This document shows positions 45,318 to 56,809 of a DNA stretch of 64,000 nt, in pieces (within the stretch, counting starts at the first letter, position 1; each line of letters begins with the position of its first letter). This DNA comes from Mycoemilia scoparia (taxonomy: Eukaryota > Kickxellomycota > Kickxellomycetes > Kickxellales > Kickxellaceae), in NCBI GenBank assembly GCA_027575805.1, contig JANBPU010000001.1, forward strand, positions 496,001 to 560,000. The letters run 5' to 3'. The position numbers were made by a program, and so were the translations under genes. The notes below the pieces were generated by a model. It did no database searches. It saw only the letters and a program-made list of their open reading frames with translations, and had not been told where the DNA came from.

Positions 45318-45944
45318 CTAGCGTAGAAGGCGGAAGGCAGCCAAGGGTGACAGACTGCTCCAAGAAGCACTGCGGTGTCTCGATGATGCGTCCTTAGTAG
45401 AGCCACCACTAGCATTGCTTTCGGACTCCTTTGCCACAGAATCTCCATAGGAACCTGCCGAGCTTTGAGATTCATCGGCGGCATCAGAGTCAGCGGGCCA
45501 CTGTCCGCTCTCTTGCTCCAACAGTTCACGCAGCTCGGAAAACGAGCTATAAGAGCATGGTGCCAAGAACTTGTAGAGCGACTTTTGCCCTATGGACTCG
45601 TAATCCCCATCATCGTCTTCACACTCATCTGGGGTTAGAATGTCGTCTGCTGTTGGCGAAGAGATAGTCTCGTCATAGCAGCTGGAGGACACAGCGGTAT
45701 TGGCAGCCTCGGGCTCCTTTTCTGAGAACACGCCGTGGAGATCATCGGTTGCTGTCTCTGAAGAGGAAGTCGACTTGTCTGAGTTTATAGAGTAGCTGCA
45801 ACTGTATGCTGAGGAGACGCTTTTACGGTGGTAGTGGTGGTACCGACTGTTATGGCCAGCAGTGCTCATGTCTTTGTAGGTCTGCCAGGAGTCTGATTGA
45901 TACGACGCTGCTGGCGTGTTATGGAGGAGCATTGATTGTGACAT
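45318..45944 (-). CDS. orphan serine-rich acidic protein
   Basis: An ATG-initiated, intronless 208-residue frame, the longest in the gene-poor tract. It is Ser/Asp/Glu/Tyr-rich with an acidic run (D-E-C-E-D-D-D-G-D-Y) near residue 108 and a basic hydrophobic end (R-H-R-S-A-S-W-S-S-L-S-P-L-A). An R-x-x-S-like site occurs there. No domain is recognised. Its amino-acid composition is less repetitive than that of the surrounding frames, which supports coding. It is 3.7 kb from the next gene on one side. It could be a lineage-specific gene or chance. Confidence 0.45.
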   Translation of the reverse strand: MSQSMLLHNTPAASYQSDSWQTYKDMSTAGHNSRYHHYHRKSVSSAYSCSYSINSDKSTSSSETATDDLHGVFSEKEPEAANTAVSSSCYDETISSPTADDILTPDECEDDDGDYESIGQKSLYKFLAPCSYSSFSELRELLEQESGQWPADSDAADESQSSAGSYGDSVAKESESNASGGSTKDASSRHRSASWSSLSPLAAFRLLR

Positions 45945-48900
45945 TGCTGTTGGTGTAGCTGTGTCTGTGTATATAGACTTATAATGTTGTTGATCTGTTG
46001 GTGGTGGTACTCTGTTTGGTCTTTGTAAACATTAGCAACGAGTAAGGCAGAAGTTTGGGTGAAAATGAAATCAACCAGCGGAGGTCAATCGTCTGCTATT
46101 ATAATCTGCTGTCTGTATATCCCGTTGTGCTGGTATATAGAGGTAGAAATGTTGCGTGGCCTGTGGAGAATAATATCCAAAAATACTAGCAGGAATCAGT
46201 GAGAGTTAAAACGAGGTAATTTGGGCGAGGAGAGTTGCTATATTTATAATTTAGGGAAATCCCTCACGCCTTCAACGCCAGCCTTTGCAAGGCCAGAAGG
46301 AGCTGAGCTGTGTATGTCCAGACGCATATACGCCTGAGGCTATACTGGCTGGGGTCAGGTATTCTCAGAAAGCAAATAAACGAGGGGAGGGTGGTGGTAA
46401 TCCTCGCTCCACCTCTGTCACTGCCACACCACAGCCAACCAAATAACGCACAAAACGGCTGCAGCAAAGCAGCAGGGGGCGCTGCATGACGGCTCTTCTA
46501 CGAAGGACAGCGGCGCTTGTGTGAGTGAGTGAGGCACAGCACAATGTGGAAGCGAGTGTGCCTGGCATTATGCCTTGGATAGCCCTCACACTGTAGAGCA
46601 GATTGTGTGATGGGTGCTTGAAAGAGAAGGCCCTCACTACTACCACTGTGGTGCTTTTTTCCTTGAGGCGATAATGATGCTGATGGGGGGTTTTCAGCTA
46701 CCCAGCGTGTAGTTGCCGCTCCCAATGGTCAAATCTCACCACTATCACTTGACTCTTTTCGCCCAAAGCCCTTTCGGGCTCTCCCCTAACTTTATTTTCT
46801 GCAAGCTCACAGAAACGTTTTCTCCACCACTCTCATCTCCACAATGTCAGAAGCGGCAACATGCCGTTGGGGCGAATGGGCGTGCTAGTCAAGCTTATAT
46901 ATGTTTGTTTGTGTGTGCGTGCGAGCATGTGGCTTCAAGGCGCCCTATAGTCAGATGAATCGCTACAGAGCAAGCAGCTATCTCGCCCTTACCACAGAAT
47001 GCTCTCTGCGAGCCTGATCAGGAACTGCACTGCTGGGCTGATGCCAAGTGCTGGCAGTAGCAAGCACAGGTATCATCAGGCTGAATTCCCACTATGACTG
47101 CCTTTTCGCTTTGGCATGGCACCTTTTGTTACTCCTATTCATCATTGCCATTCCTACGGGGCGAGAGCTCTGTGCGTAAACACATAGCCGCCAACACAAA
47201 CAACGACTGTTTTGGGATTCGTTCAAGATCGAGTGGCAGGCCCTATAGTGCAATTCATGTGTACCTTGCCCACGAAGTGCTTTCCCCGTGTATCGAAAAG
47301 GGTAACAGGAAAAGATATAACCCATGGATATCACCAAACGATCCAGGACGGCCACCACCAGAGACTCGGGTCAGCGAGCCAGGGATCTGAGCCAAGAGCT
47401 TCAAGTTGGCGAATAAGCAGAGGCACACGACCATGCACCGCCAGTCGTCCCTCTGCTGTTCTCTGGCTGTCCCCTCTCTGTGTACCTCTCGTTGTTTTCA
47501 AAGCACTAGATCTCACTTTTGTGTGTGTGTTTGTTTATTGGGAAAGAATCAGTGATGTTCTGGTGTAACTGAAGCTTTTATAAGGTTTCCGGCCAGTCAT
47601 TGAGGAGCAGGAGTCTTATCTTTATGACGCCACCAAAGTGGTTTCAAAGCCAAGCTTGTAGTTGCATCTAAAGCGGGAGGAAAGACAAGGTTGGCGGACT
47701 TTTTCCGCCTCCATTACCCTCTCTCTCTCTCACCCTCCACAAACAATGGCAGCATTGCAGTTCTTGCACTATAAGCAACCAGATAATAATTACTACTACA
47801 TCATTATCGTGCCTACTACTGTTTGGATTAGGTCACAGCTTGCATAGAAAAACTTCATCAGAGCTTGTTGGAAATAGCTTAATAATAATGCTCCATTCAC
47901 ACACACAGTCACCAATGTTCTGATATGATTGTGCTTGGTAACTACTACCACCACCATCATCATCAGTGTTTAGATGAGAAGTGAGAGCGCCCCTGGCCAT
48001 ATGACTTTGTGGTGCCTGCCCCAAACCAAACAATAGCCAAGATTCTAGTAAAAGAATGCCTCCTCTGATCTACCACGTATTTCTTCAAACAATACGAGCG
48101 CTATACCATGCCGGCTGTGGCCTATAATAAAGTGCCTTAATGCCAGCACACGCCGTAGTGGTGTTCGCATCCAAGGCAGCTACGGCTATTGGCAGAAGAG
48201 CTGCTTTGTTGGCCGACCTCCCTCCCTCCCTCTCTGCCAGGGATGCATATCACCTTGAAAGTACGCACACAATGGCTTTTTAATACGGCTTCTATAGCAA
48301 TGATCTCTACAACCATTGCGCTATTGTTCAGCCAGTAAACCTGTGTTACTTTGAGGTGCCAATGGTATTTCAATCTGCAGTGTTTTTATAGCTTGTTCTG
48401 GTCCGCCCTTGCTATAAATATTACTAAGGCAAAGCAGGAGTGAAGCACTGCAGCCGACAAAAGGGCGTCGTCATGTGCCAACTCCATCGCATCAGCCAAT
48501 GGCATAGCAATTCTGCAATTAGTAGGTAGGTACCCACAACTATGCTGGGAGAGTAGCATGCTGTTTCTTGGATTTTGTTGATTTCCTTGATAATTCGGCA
48601 CATTATTCTCTCGCTTTCCCTCTTTCTTTGGGCTGTGCTAGTGCTTTCTCTTGCTGTGTTGCCAAGATTCAAGCCAGAGTCTATGGAATGGAAATAAAAT
48701 GAGCAAGAGAGCCATGCAAGTCATGAGCCGCTTCCATCTCTTTCATTTGCTGTGTGCTACAGTTTCCTTGGTGTATTGTGTATATGAAAATCACTTGCTG
48801 TGTGCTAAAGACCAGGATTTCCCTTTGAATTGGAATTCTTTTTTCGTTGAATACGCTTTGCTGTGTTGTTGCAATTGGTCCACAATATTCTGGAATAGAC

Positions 48901-49469
48901 CACCACCGCCACCATCAGCACATTTTTCTATTACAATACTGATGGTGATGATGATGATGGTCATGGATATGCGAAAGACGTCTTTGGATTGTTGTTTAGC
49001 AGTCCATAGAACCGATTGTTCGTGTATCGCCCTGGCTATTATTATATTAATTGTTGGGTAATTGGGGTTTGTATCTATTGATGAGCGTATGTGGGTAGAA
49101 AATTTCGCAAGATACTTGTTATTGGGGCCATATATATGTGTGTGTGTGTGCAGTGCTTTAAAAGTTCATTTCATTTATGACTCAAGTTAATACAGTGAAT
49201 GTATAGACACAGCGGCATGCTTAATTTAGTTAGATCTTATCACCACCATGAAGTAAACAAACATCTGTTAGTGCCTTATTTGCCACAAACAGGTTTTCTA
49301 TGGTTTTTGTTTTCCTTTCTTGGGAAATGTAAGCAACAAGTAAACATTGGCAAAAAACTCAAAACAGTCTTATGCCACATCTAATCATTGATCCCAAAAT
49401 TGGGTTGGCATTATGTTTTGATCAAATCAATTGCCATCATGCTTGTTTAGGTTAAGCAAGATTGGTGAT

Positions 49470-49495
49470 ATTATTATTATTATTATTATTATTAT
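49470..49495. repeat. (ATT)n microsatellite
   Basis: About eight uninterrupted ATT units. Confidence 0.95.
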
Positions 49496-49736
49496 GGCCA
49501 TGTTTGCTGTTTCTGACAATTTTGTGGCGAGTCTGGTGGCATTTTACCAATATTTCGATTGTCGCTAGTATTAAGGCTTGTGGGTCAAACACACGAATAA
49601 TAACAATAACAGAATCATGACTCCTATTTTGTGTCTATATCCACATTTAAGGAATGTGTGTATGGTGGCTCTTATCAGTGGTGGCAATCGCCTGATGTTC
49701 AAGAAGATGCGCACATCAATTAAAGACACACACACA

Positions 49737-49877
49737 TATGGATCATTAATTTTGAAGAGCTAGTAACTTTTGCTAGTAGGCAAGTTTCAACATGCATATT
49801 GGCCAGCCTATATCACCATTGATTAATACATTGGCATTCACAATGATAATATAGGCCGTCAAAAGTAATTGCCCATA
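49737..49877. mobile_element. MITE copy 9 (second subfamily)
   Basis: It begins TGGATCATTAATTTTGAAG and ends GTCAAAAGTAATTGCCCA, with TA on both sides. The interior GCTAGTAGGCAAGTTTCAAC and CATATTGGCCAGCCTAT match copies 6 and 7. The ends are more diverged, suggesting age. Confidence 0.75.
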
Positions 49878-50418
49878 CACAGAAACAATTGAGTCTACTT
49901 GTTGCTGAAACCTGTCTTTCAATCTAAAATGAATTAGACACAATCCGAATTTCCCATCACTGCCACACCACCAGTGGCTGGGATAATAAAGGTGCTCTGC
50001 CTTAGCCCCTATGTTGTGCGGATTCACACAAAGAACCCACCAACTCTACTACAACTACAACCACAACTACTGCTGCTGCCAATTATTCGAATACATTTAT
50101 TCAGCAGCCATGGGCGGGGAGTTTTTGTTTGAATCTCTATTGTCATAATCCGCTTGGTTCTCTTATTCACACATAAATAGTAATTCTGTAGAGCCCATCT
50201 GTTGATGTGCCACCTTTGCTACTGTTTGTAGGCAGCAGCGCCAGTGAATGGCTGCTGGTGATGGTGGGGGTGATGTGTATATTGAATAGTATATACAAAG
50301 CAACCTTATTGTCACATTAATTTCAATTCCAGATTCTCACATGGTAGGATGATTCACTAACTCAATTTACATTCCAAATTCCCAATCCAAGATGGTTTGT
50401 ATTGTACCACATAGTATT

Positions 50419-50471
50419 TAGTAGTAGTAGTAGTAGTAGTAGCGGTTGCCGCAGCAGCAGCAGCAGCAGCA
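50419..50471. repeat. adjacent (TAG)8 and (GCA)7 microsatellites
   Basis: 50419-50442 is a pure TAG run and 50451-50471 a GCA run, separated by CGGTTGCC. Confidence 0.95.
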
Positions 50472-50509
50472 ATGTTTAAACTTAAAAAACCAATGTGTGG
50501 TGATGGTGA

Positions 50510-50514
<5 letters not shown>

Positions 50515-50565
<51 letters not shown>
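50515..50565. repeat. (GTA)17 microsatellite
   Basis: A perfect trinucleotide run of about 51 bp, the longest simple repeat seen in the window. Confidence 0.95.
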
Positions 50566-50735
50566 ACGATGGTTAGCTTAACACAAAAGGTTTACTATAA
50601 AAAGTTATATATGACGGCTTATAAACAATCTATGGATGTCTATTGAAACAAACACAAGTTGTCCACAGCCTAAACACGTTGAGTAATTCTTATTCATTCA
50701 ATGGCTAATATGACAAATGTATCTGGTGATTGTTT

Positions 50736-51044
50736 TTAACAGCTGAAGAAGGACTGGCTAAGGCTATTGCTGTTGCCCGAAGAAGAGTACGAAACAAACC
50801 TAGTTGAAGTCGAGGACCCAGAAGATGAGCAGTTTTGGCTTGTGCTGTAGTGCATCTGGGTGTTGGATCCATATACAGAGCCTGAGGAGCAAATGCTGGT
50901 ACCGTTGGCTGATGCCGAAACAGATGTGTTGCTGCTAACCGAAGAGAAGGGGTATGGGGAGCAGGCAGAGATGGAAGTCGATTGTTCAGCGGAAACACGA
51001 ACGGTGCTGGGACTAGCAAGTTGGTTGAAATGGTTTTCGCACAT
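50736..51044 (-). CDS. doubtful serine-rich ORF
   Basis: An ATG-initiated frame of 102 residues, about one third Ser, with scattered Asn, Thr and Tyr. A second frame overlaps it on the same strand and is also open, so the coding signal is weak. An acceptor-like TTTTAACCACAG lies at about 51071-51082, so it could be a 3' exon, but no upstream exon is found. No family recognised. Confidence 0.2.
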   Translation of the reverse strand: MCENHFNQLASPSTVRVSAEQSTSISACSPYPFSSVSSNTSVSASANGTSICSSGSVYGSNTQMHYSTSQNCSSSGSSTSTRFVSYSSSGNSNSLSQSFFSC

Positions 51045-52893
51045 TTTAGCAAGTATTGGATATCGTCGATAAGCTGTGGTTAAAAGTATGGGCAATAGGT
51101 TTAACAAAGAGCGCTTCGTATATTACAGCAGTCTTCAATATAAAAAAACGGATAATTGGAATACTCAAGAATGGGGATTTCTGATGGACACTGGATTTCA
51201 AGCCAGAATAAGATGTTTCTAATGCCTATTTATACTTGGCGGCTCTAAACCTTTTCATCTCAGCAAGTCTGGATGTGCGTCTGTATTTACAAGCAAATGG
51301 CACATGGTTAGGCGGTTTCCTGGTACTCTCTGTCACCAGCATCATCAGTGGGGCATAATGTACTTGATTTCAGACAGATGCTATATGGCTAATGGCGGTT
51401 TGGATGCATCAATGTGGGTTCCAATGCTGGTTTTTGGCCGCTTTGTGCTGCAGCCATAGTTTAACAATACAAGCCAAGCTCTGCAAATTAAGTCCATCAT
51501 TGTTTTATGACTGAAGCTTAGTACTGCAAGCTTCTATTAGAAAGGGGGTGTGGTATCTGAATTGTGATTCAATTCGTTTGAATTAGTGGTGTTTGGGGCG
51601 CTAAGGCTGGGGAAGGAGACTTGGCTGGGTGGAGTTTTGCAGCGAACTAACACCCGGGTTGTGTGGCAGTGGTGGTACCGCAAGCGCAGCAAGGACAGGA
51701 TCGTTTGTTCATTTGCACTGAAACTTGTAGAGGTTAATATATAGCTATAGTTATATATACAGGGAATTAACCACCAATTGGACCCTTGGAGTCAGCCCAT
51801 TGTGTCTATCCATGATATTAAATTAGAGATTTCAAAGGCTCATGACATAGTGGTGCATTTTCAGGCTTACAATTGCTGTGGGCTTATGGCTGTTTTGCTG
51901 ACAAACAACCACCGAGCTCTGTGGGGTTAATACAAAAGTAGTCTGTCAATGTAACTCATGTTTAGAGCCCAATATCACTGTGTGGCTAGGCGCAAATCCT
52001 AACCCTGATGGTTCAGCTGCTTTAACCATGTTAATTATAGCAGCTGACTACAATATCTATATGTAATTCAAAGTGATAGAACTACATTGCACAATATGCT
52101 GTTTTTTTAGGATGGTCGGATGTTTTAGCCATACATTTACAAGTAGTGTTTCTGTTATCCTTATCACTGCTGCTCCTCCTCCTCCTCCTCAATAACCTTG
52201 GTCTACTATTGATATCACGCAAAAATTGAAAACCAATCATTGGGCGGATGAGATGGTCTCCTAGTTGTTCTGAATATATCACCTATATTTCAAAAAAATT
52301 CAAATAAACCTCTGTTAAATTGCCAGTGTAGTTAACTACTACAGTTTTGAATCGGTGAAAGTGATAGTATAATAAACATTTAATGCTATCAGCAATTCCA
52401 AAAATGTACAAAAATCCAAGTAATGCTTGTTCCTATCTTAGTAAAATCAAATTGGATACCAACCTTCTAGCAATAAAAATATTTTTGGGTTTTGGAAGAT
52501 CTTTGTGACTAAATAAATTCTCACATGTCTTTTTCCGCCAAGGAGTTTCAAGGAAAGACAAATTCATATGGGTAGTTATTTTTGAAGGGTGACCATCTGC
52601 TAATTAATGGTGATCGCACATTTGGCTGGGATTGCGCCTATAATATTTGGCCACCAAAAGTCACCCTTCAAAAATTATGATCCATATAGAAATCTTCTCC
52701 AGCACAAAAATCATTGATAGGCTATTATTGGTACCATCAGGAACTTTGTCCACGAACCATTATTGTTTTGAGCCAAGATGCCCGTGTTTAGTGTCGGTCA
52801 TGTTTTTATTAGCGCATGAAAGCCAACTAAAAAATAACCTATAAATCAAAGTGGCTTTTGTATTTGATAGAGGTGGTGTAGAACTAAAAAGTG
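51045..52893. other. gene-poor tract, right part
   Basis: About 1.85 kb without a supported gene. A CTC triplet run occurs at about 52170-52188 and a MITE at 52567-52686. Confidence 0.45.
52567..52686. mobile_element. MITE copy 10
   Basis: It begins TGGGTAGTTATTTTTGAAGG and ends CCCTTCAAAAATTATGATCCA, with TA on both sides. The interior GGTGATCGCACATTTGGCTG and CCACCAAAAGTCACCC align with copies 2 and 8. It lies about 200 bp beyond the importin stop codon. Confidence 0.85.
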
Positions 52894-55800
52894 TTAGGCA
52901 TAAATCCCATCATGGATGCCTCGGCATTGTGCAGTAAATCTGTCTATTATAGATTTAAACTGCCCATATCTATTTGCTCTATAATTATAAAAATATGGAT
53001 GTTTTTGGTTATCAGATGGCCTTCAAAAACAATCGCCCATATATATATATGCAAGATTCAATGTAAATACAGTGCTTACCTTATAATTGAGTCAACAAAT
53101 TGCCTCTTTTCAGTTTGTCCTATATGAGGTGATGGGAAGTTTACTCTTTCGAGCAATAATTTACGAAGTGTTGCTCCACTAGACATGGGATGGTTCTTGA
53201 CCATAGAGTGGAGAAGCTCGGCAAACAGTGGGACACGCGAGCGAGGAACCTGGCCACCGATGGCAGTTATAATGGTTTCAAGTAATGTTGGCTCGATAGC
53301 AGAATAGATTGACTTGACCAACGATAGGTATGCCAATTCATCTGGATTATCGGGTGTCGCCCCTGGGTCGTTGTCACGGGATATGGTAGCAAGGGATGTA
53401 AAGAAGCGGTTGATACCAAGAACCGTGAACCTGTCACTGACGACAGGGCCGAGCACACACAAACATAGAAGCATGACTAGCATTTCCGGATCCATGTTTG
53501 CCCATATTTGCTTTCCTAGTTCAAGGACCTGGTTGAGCATGCCAAAGAAAGATGCTACAACCGATGGATGCTGCTCCATCATTTCATATGCCTGCTGTTG
53601 GTTCGTATTTTGGCCGAGACCAAGCCCGAAATCAACACACTGTCGAGTGACTAGTGGTAAAAGTTGTCTTTGGGCTTGCAATGGTAATATGGCCTCTCCT
53701 TGCCATTCTTCACGCCCTTTGGAGTATACACGCACAAGTTGGTTTACTGTATCGAAAAGCTTTTCAGGCTTTTCTAAATGGTCAAGTGTTGTAATTGGAA
53801 TGGTGCCATTTGGTGCTTCAGAATTAAAAGTCCCACTTGCACTTGCGAGACCAGTGGTAATTAGAAGAATGTTGTTCCATAACAAGCTAGTGACTTTGAT
53901 GAGGTGGCTTAATTTCAGCTGAAGCGGGTGTGTGCCTCGCCTGATAGTATTATGGAGAATTTCAAGTAAGCTGTCAAGAATCTCGCTGTCAATGGAGCCC
54001 TGAGCCCAGAATACAAGGATCATGATGGTATCACTGGAGAAAATGTTGTCAAGGGTGCACCCCATCGTTTGCTGGCAATGGCGATGTAGTTCAGCAAGTT
54101 GGTTCATTTGGGCAATTTCATTAGTATCGCCCTCCAAAGCACTATCTTCAATATTATCCGGAACCTGAATTCCTCTGGTGTAGCTTGCTAGTAGCTCAAG
54201 ATCTTCCAGAACGCGATTTCTTTGGTCAAGTATGGCTTCTTGTGTTGTGCCCTGGGTTTTCAAGGTCTGCCCAAATAGCAAAATGCTGTTATAAAGCTTT
54301 GTTGAGACGGCGTTGCTAAGATTAGGCAAGTGTGGCAGTTGCTCCTGCGGGGGCAAATTTACAACTACAGATCCAATGGATTCAAGGACTCTCTTTAGTT
54401 GGTTATGAGGGAATACAGAGGAGCCGATCCGAATAATTCTTACACAGAGTGAAACCATTTCACCGACAACACCAATAAGTTTGTCTGAGCAGCTTTCGCA
54501 GACACCCTGAAAGGCAAGCGCAGCGCTTTGGACTATTTGTGGTTGTTCAAAGGCAGATGTTATACAGCTCAAGGCAGAAGAAAGCCCTTCAGGGTGGAAA
54601 TTCCACCACCTTGCATAGGAACCAAATAGGTTTAAAAATCCATTGCTCAGAGCACTGGGTGACTGGGGGTTGAGGATTATAGGTTTTATCAAGTTGTCAA
54701 TTACTTCTGGAGACAGGATGTAGCGGAGATGCTCACAAGATTCTATATCAACTGCCTCATGTAGCGATCTCAAGCTGAATACAAAGGTCTCGAGTGATCG
54801 CCAGTTTTCAGCGTTCAGACCTTTGATCATATTTATTATATTGCCCACGAATGGCTTTATCATATCATTCCCAAGAACATAGTAGCAGTTCATCAGTGTG
54901 TCGCGAACATCCCTTCGATATATTCTGAACTTTTCTTTTTGATCGTTGTCCCATTCATCAAAATCCTGCTGTTTCGGGTATGTGCTTTTGTTCAAAAGGA
55001 CTTCTATAACTTTTAGATATACATCTTTCACAATATTCTTAATCTGTTGAAACTGCTGGTGGGTCACCATTCCCGCTGCCTCAAGGCTAGAATCGTTATC
55101 ATCTTCTGCATCGCTTGAAGGCGTAACGTCCATTTCGAGATCAGACAAGGCTTCCTGCTGGTTATACCAGAATACCATTGCCTGATCAGTTAGGTCTTCA
55201 TCTTCGCCAAAGTATCCTGGATAGTTTGTCAAAGCTATCATGCAATTCCAAAATCGAATAACATTATAGTGCAGCTTTGGGTCAGACAATTGTTTAAGTA
55301 GAAGATCGCAATAATTCTCGCCAAAATCTACTAATAGACGTAACCACGTTTTGGCTGTATCGTGATGATCTAGTACGATACAACTCTTTATCTCTGCGGC
55401 CACCCACTCTGTAGATATGCCTTCCAAAAACAATAGTCCGACAGTATGCTTGTACTTGAGGACAGAAATGGTATGGCTCAAAAGTTCTTCTAGGACGGCA
55501 ATTGCACTTTCAATTTCACTATTGCATGCAGAAACATCTACCTGTGTTGTTCCTGCCTTAGTAGATGCTTTAGCAGAAGACAAAAATTGAATCCGCTTGA
55601 TCGTAAAGTTGAAGATGTCCTTGAATGTAGAGTCGAATTCGATTTGGAACCGGACAAGACTGGCAAGGGCATTCCATGCTTTCTTTTGTATTTTGGTGGG
55701 CTCACTATCAGCTCTTAGGTATGTAGCTAGAATCGTAATAAGTTCTCCAATGTTAGAGTTAAAGTCTTCCTTTAGCCTAAATAACAATGTATAATGAGAA

Positions 55801-56809
55801 ATTTTTATGGGTTCATCGAGCAGCATACATGCATGTGCATACACATATAATTCAAATTAATATTCTTACTTGTCTGTGTATCCTCCACCAGGTCGTAATA
55901 CATCATCTCCAGATATAGAGAGGAATTCAAGGATAGCTTCAGAGGCAACAGCGTTGTCTATCTGGCCCGATTGCCCCATTTCATTGAGCGCTCGGATTAT
56001 TTCGAGAGCTATGTTATTCCATAAGTCTGGTACCATATGTCGAGCACATGTTATTGTCTATTGGCATTATTGAAAAAGTGGTTTGGATTTCTTTGATCAA
56101 CTTTGAACATCTTGCTGCCAGATATGGTTTAAAAACCTACCGCTTGAGATAGTTTTCTAAACACGGTAACAGGCCCACCAACAAAGCGCTTGAGTAAGGA
56201 AAGAAGTTCATCGCGCAGCTGAATTTTCGACTCGTCATCCATATCTGAACTACATGGTTGTATTATATGATGTATCAAAGATTAATACCATTGTTTTATA
56301 GAAGATCAAAGTACGCTTACTGATGATTTTTAGTTGACAAAGTTTCCTCTAAAAGTACTGTATCAAGATAATCTCTCCAAGGCCAGCCTAAAATGTATGA
56401 GGATAGCATTTGGTTCACTTTTGATGGTAAGCCAACTAGTTGGCACTACTTACATGCTTCGGGCTATTTTGAGCTGTAGTGTCAGTGCTCCATAAAACTG
56501 ACAAACTTCATTCTTTTATGTGAGGGTCGTTTCAGTCATGGAATAAATAGCATTGCGTGCAACCCCAAATTATCAGTACAACAGGCTGTGATAACAATAT
56601 ACACATAGCATATCACAAAATGTACTTAGCAAGCTTACATTTAGAGACAAGAGGTAGAGTGAAATGTCCCACCCATCATCGCTGTTAGGAAAACCCTCAA
56701 GAATTTTGAGCGCCTCTTGACTTCCTTCACACAACCTCTGCGTAAATTCTCGAATTTGAGGGTGTTTAGCCTCCACATTAGCGGGATTGAAAGAGCCAAA
56801 GCCTGGCAT
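52894..56809 (-). CDS. importin-13/Kap122-type karyopherin beta
   Basis: Seven exons: 56809-56639, 56497-56458, 56387-56321, 56249-56141, 56057-55870, 55776-53080 and 52978-52894, giving 1118 residues. It is a HEAT-repeat nuclear transport receptor. The N-terminus has the importin pattern: F-Y-G-A-L-T-L-Q-L-K-I-A-R followed by W-P-W-R-D-Y-L, then M-V-P-D-L-W-N-N-I. The C-terminal exon encodes F-K-S-I-I-D-R-F-T-A-Q-C-R-G, resembling the end of IPO13 and TNPO3. The cargo is unknown. Importin-13 is preferred over Mtr10/TNPO3 because of the K-N-H-P...F-P-S-P-H...Q-T-E-K-R-Q-F ending, but this is a judgement. Intron 2 appears to need a GC donor. The last intron carries a 48-bp MITE derivative. Confidence 0.87.
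52994..53041. mobile_element. MITE copy 11, 48-bp end-to-end derivative (importin last intron)
   Basis: TGGATGTTTTTGG is joined almost directly to CCTTCAAAAACAATCGCCCA, flanked by TA on both sides. This is nearly the two terminal repeats alone, an internal-deletion product of the family. Confidence 0.65.

Larger units (their letters stand above)
45945..50735. other. gene-poor tract, central part
   Basis: About 4.8 kb with no gene I can support. Open frames on both strands overlap one another and lack domains. Content is GC-variable DNA with CT/GT runs, ATT and AGT microsatellites and one MITE (49737-49877). It may be regulatory, subtelomeric-like or relict DNA. Confidence 0.4.

Noticed and set aside
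50446..50646. Frame with long Gln and Val runs
   Set aside because: It is a translation of GCA and GTA microsatellites with no other content.
51071..51330. Possible upstream exon of the Ser-rich ORF, with a basic segment (R-L-A-E-M-K-R-F-R-A-A-K)
   Set aside because: The frame is only about 20 codons, contains a stop right after, and no consistent splice phase links it to the downstream ORF.
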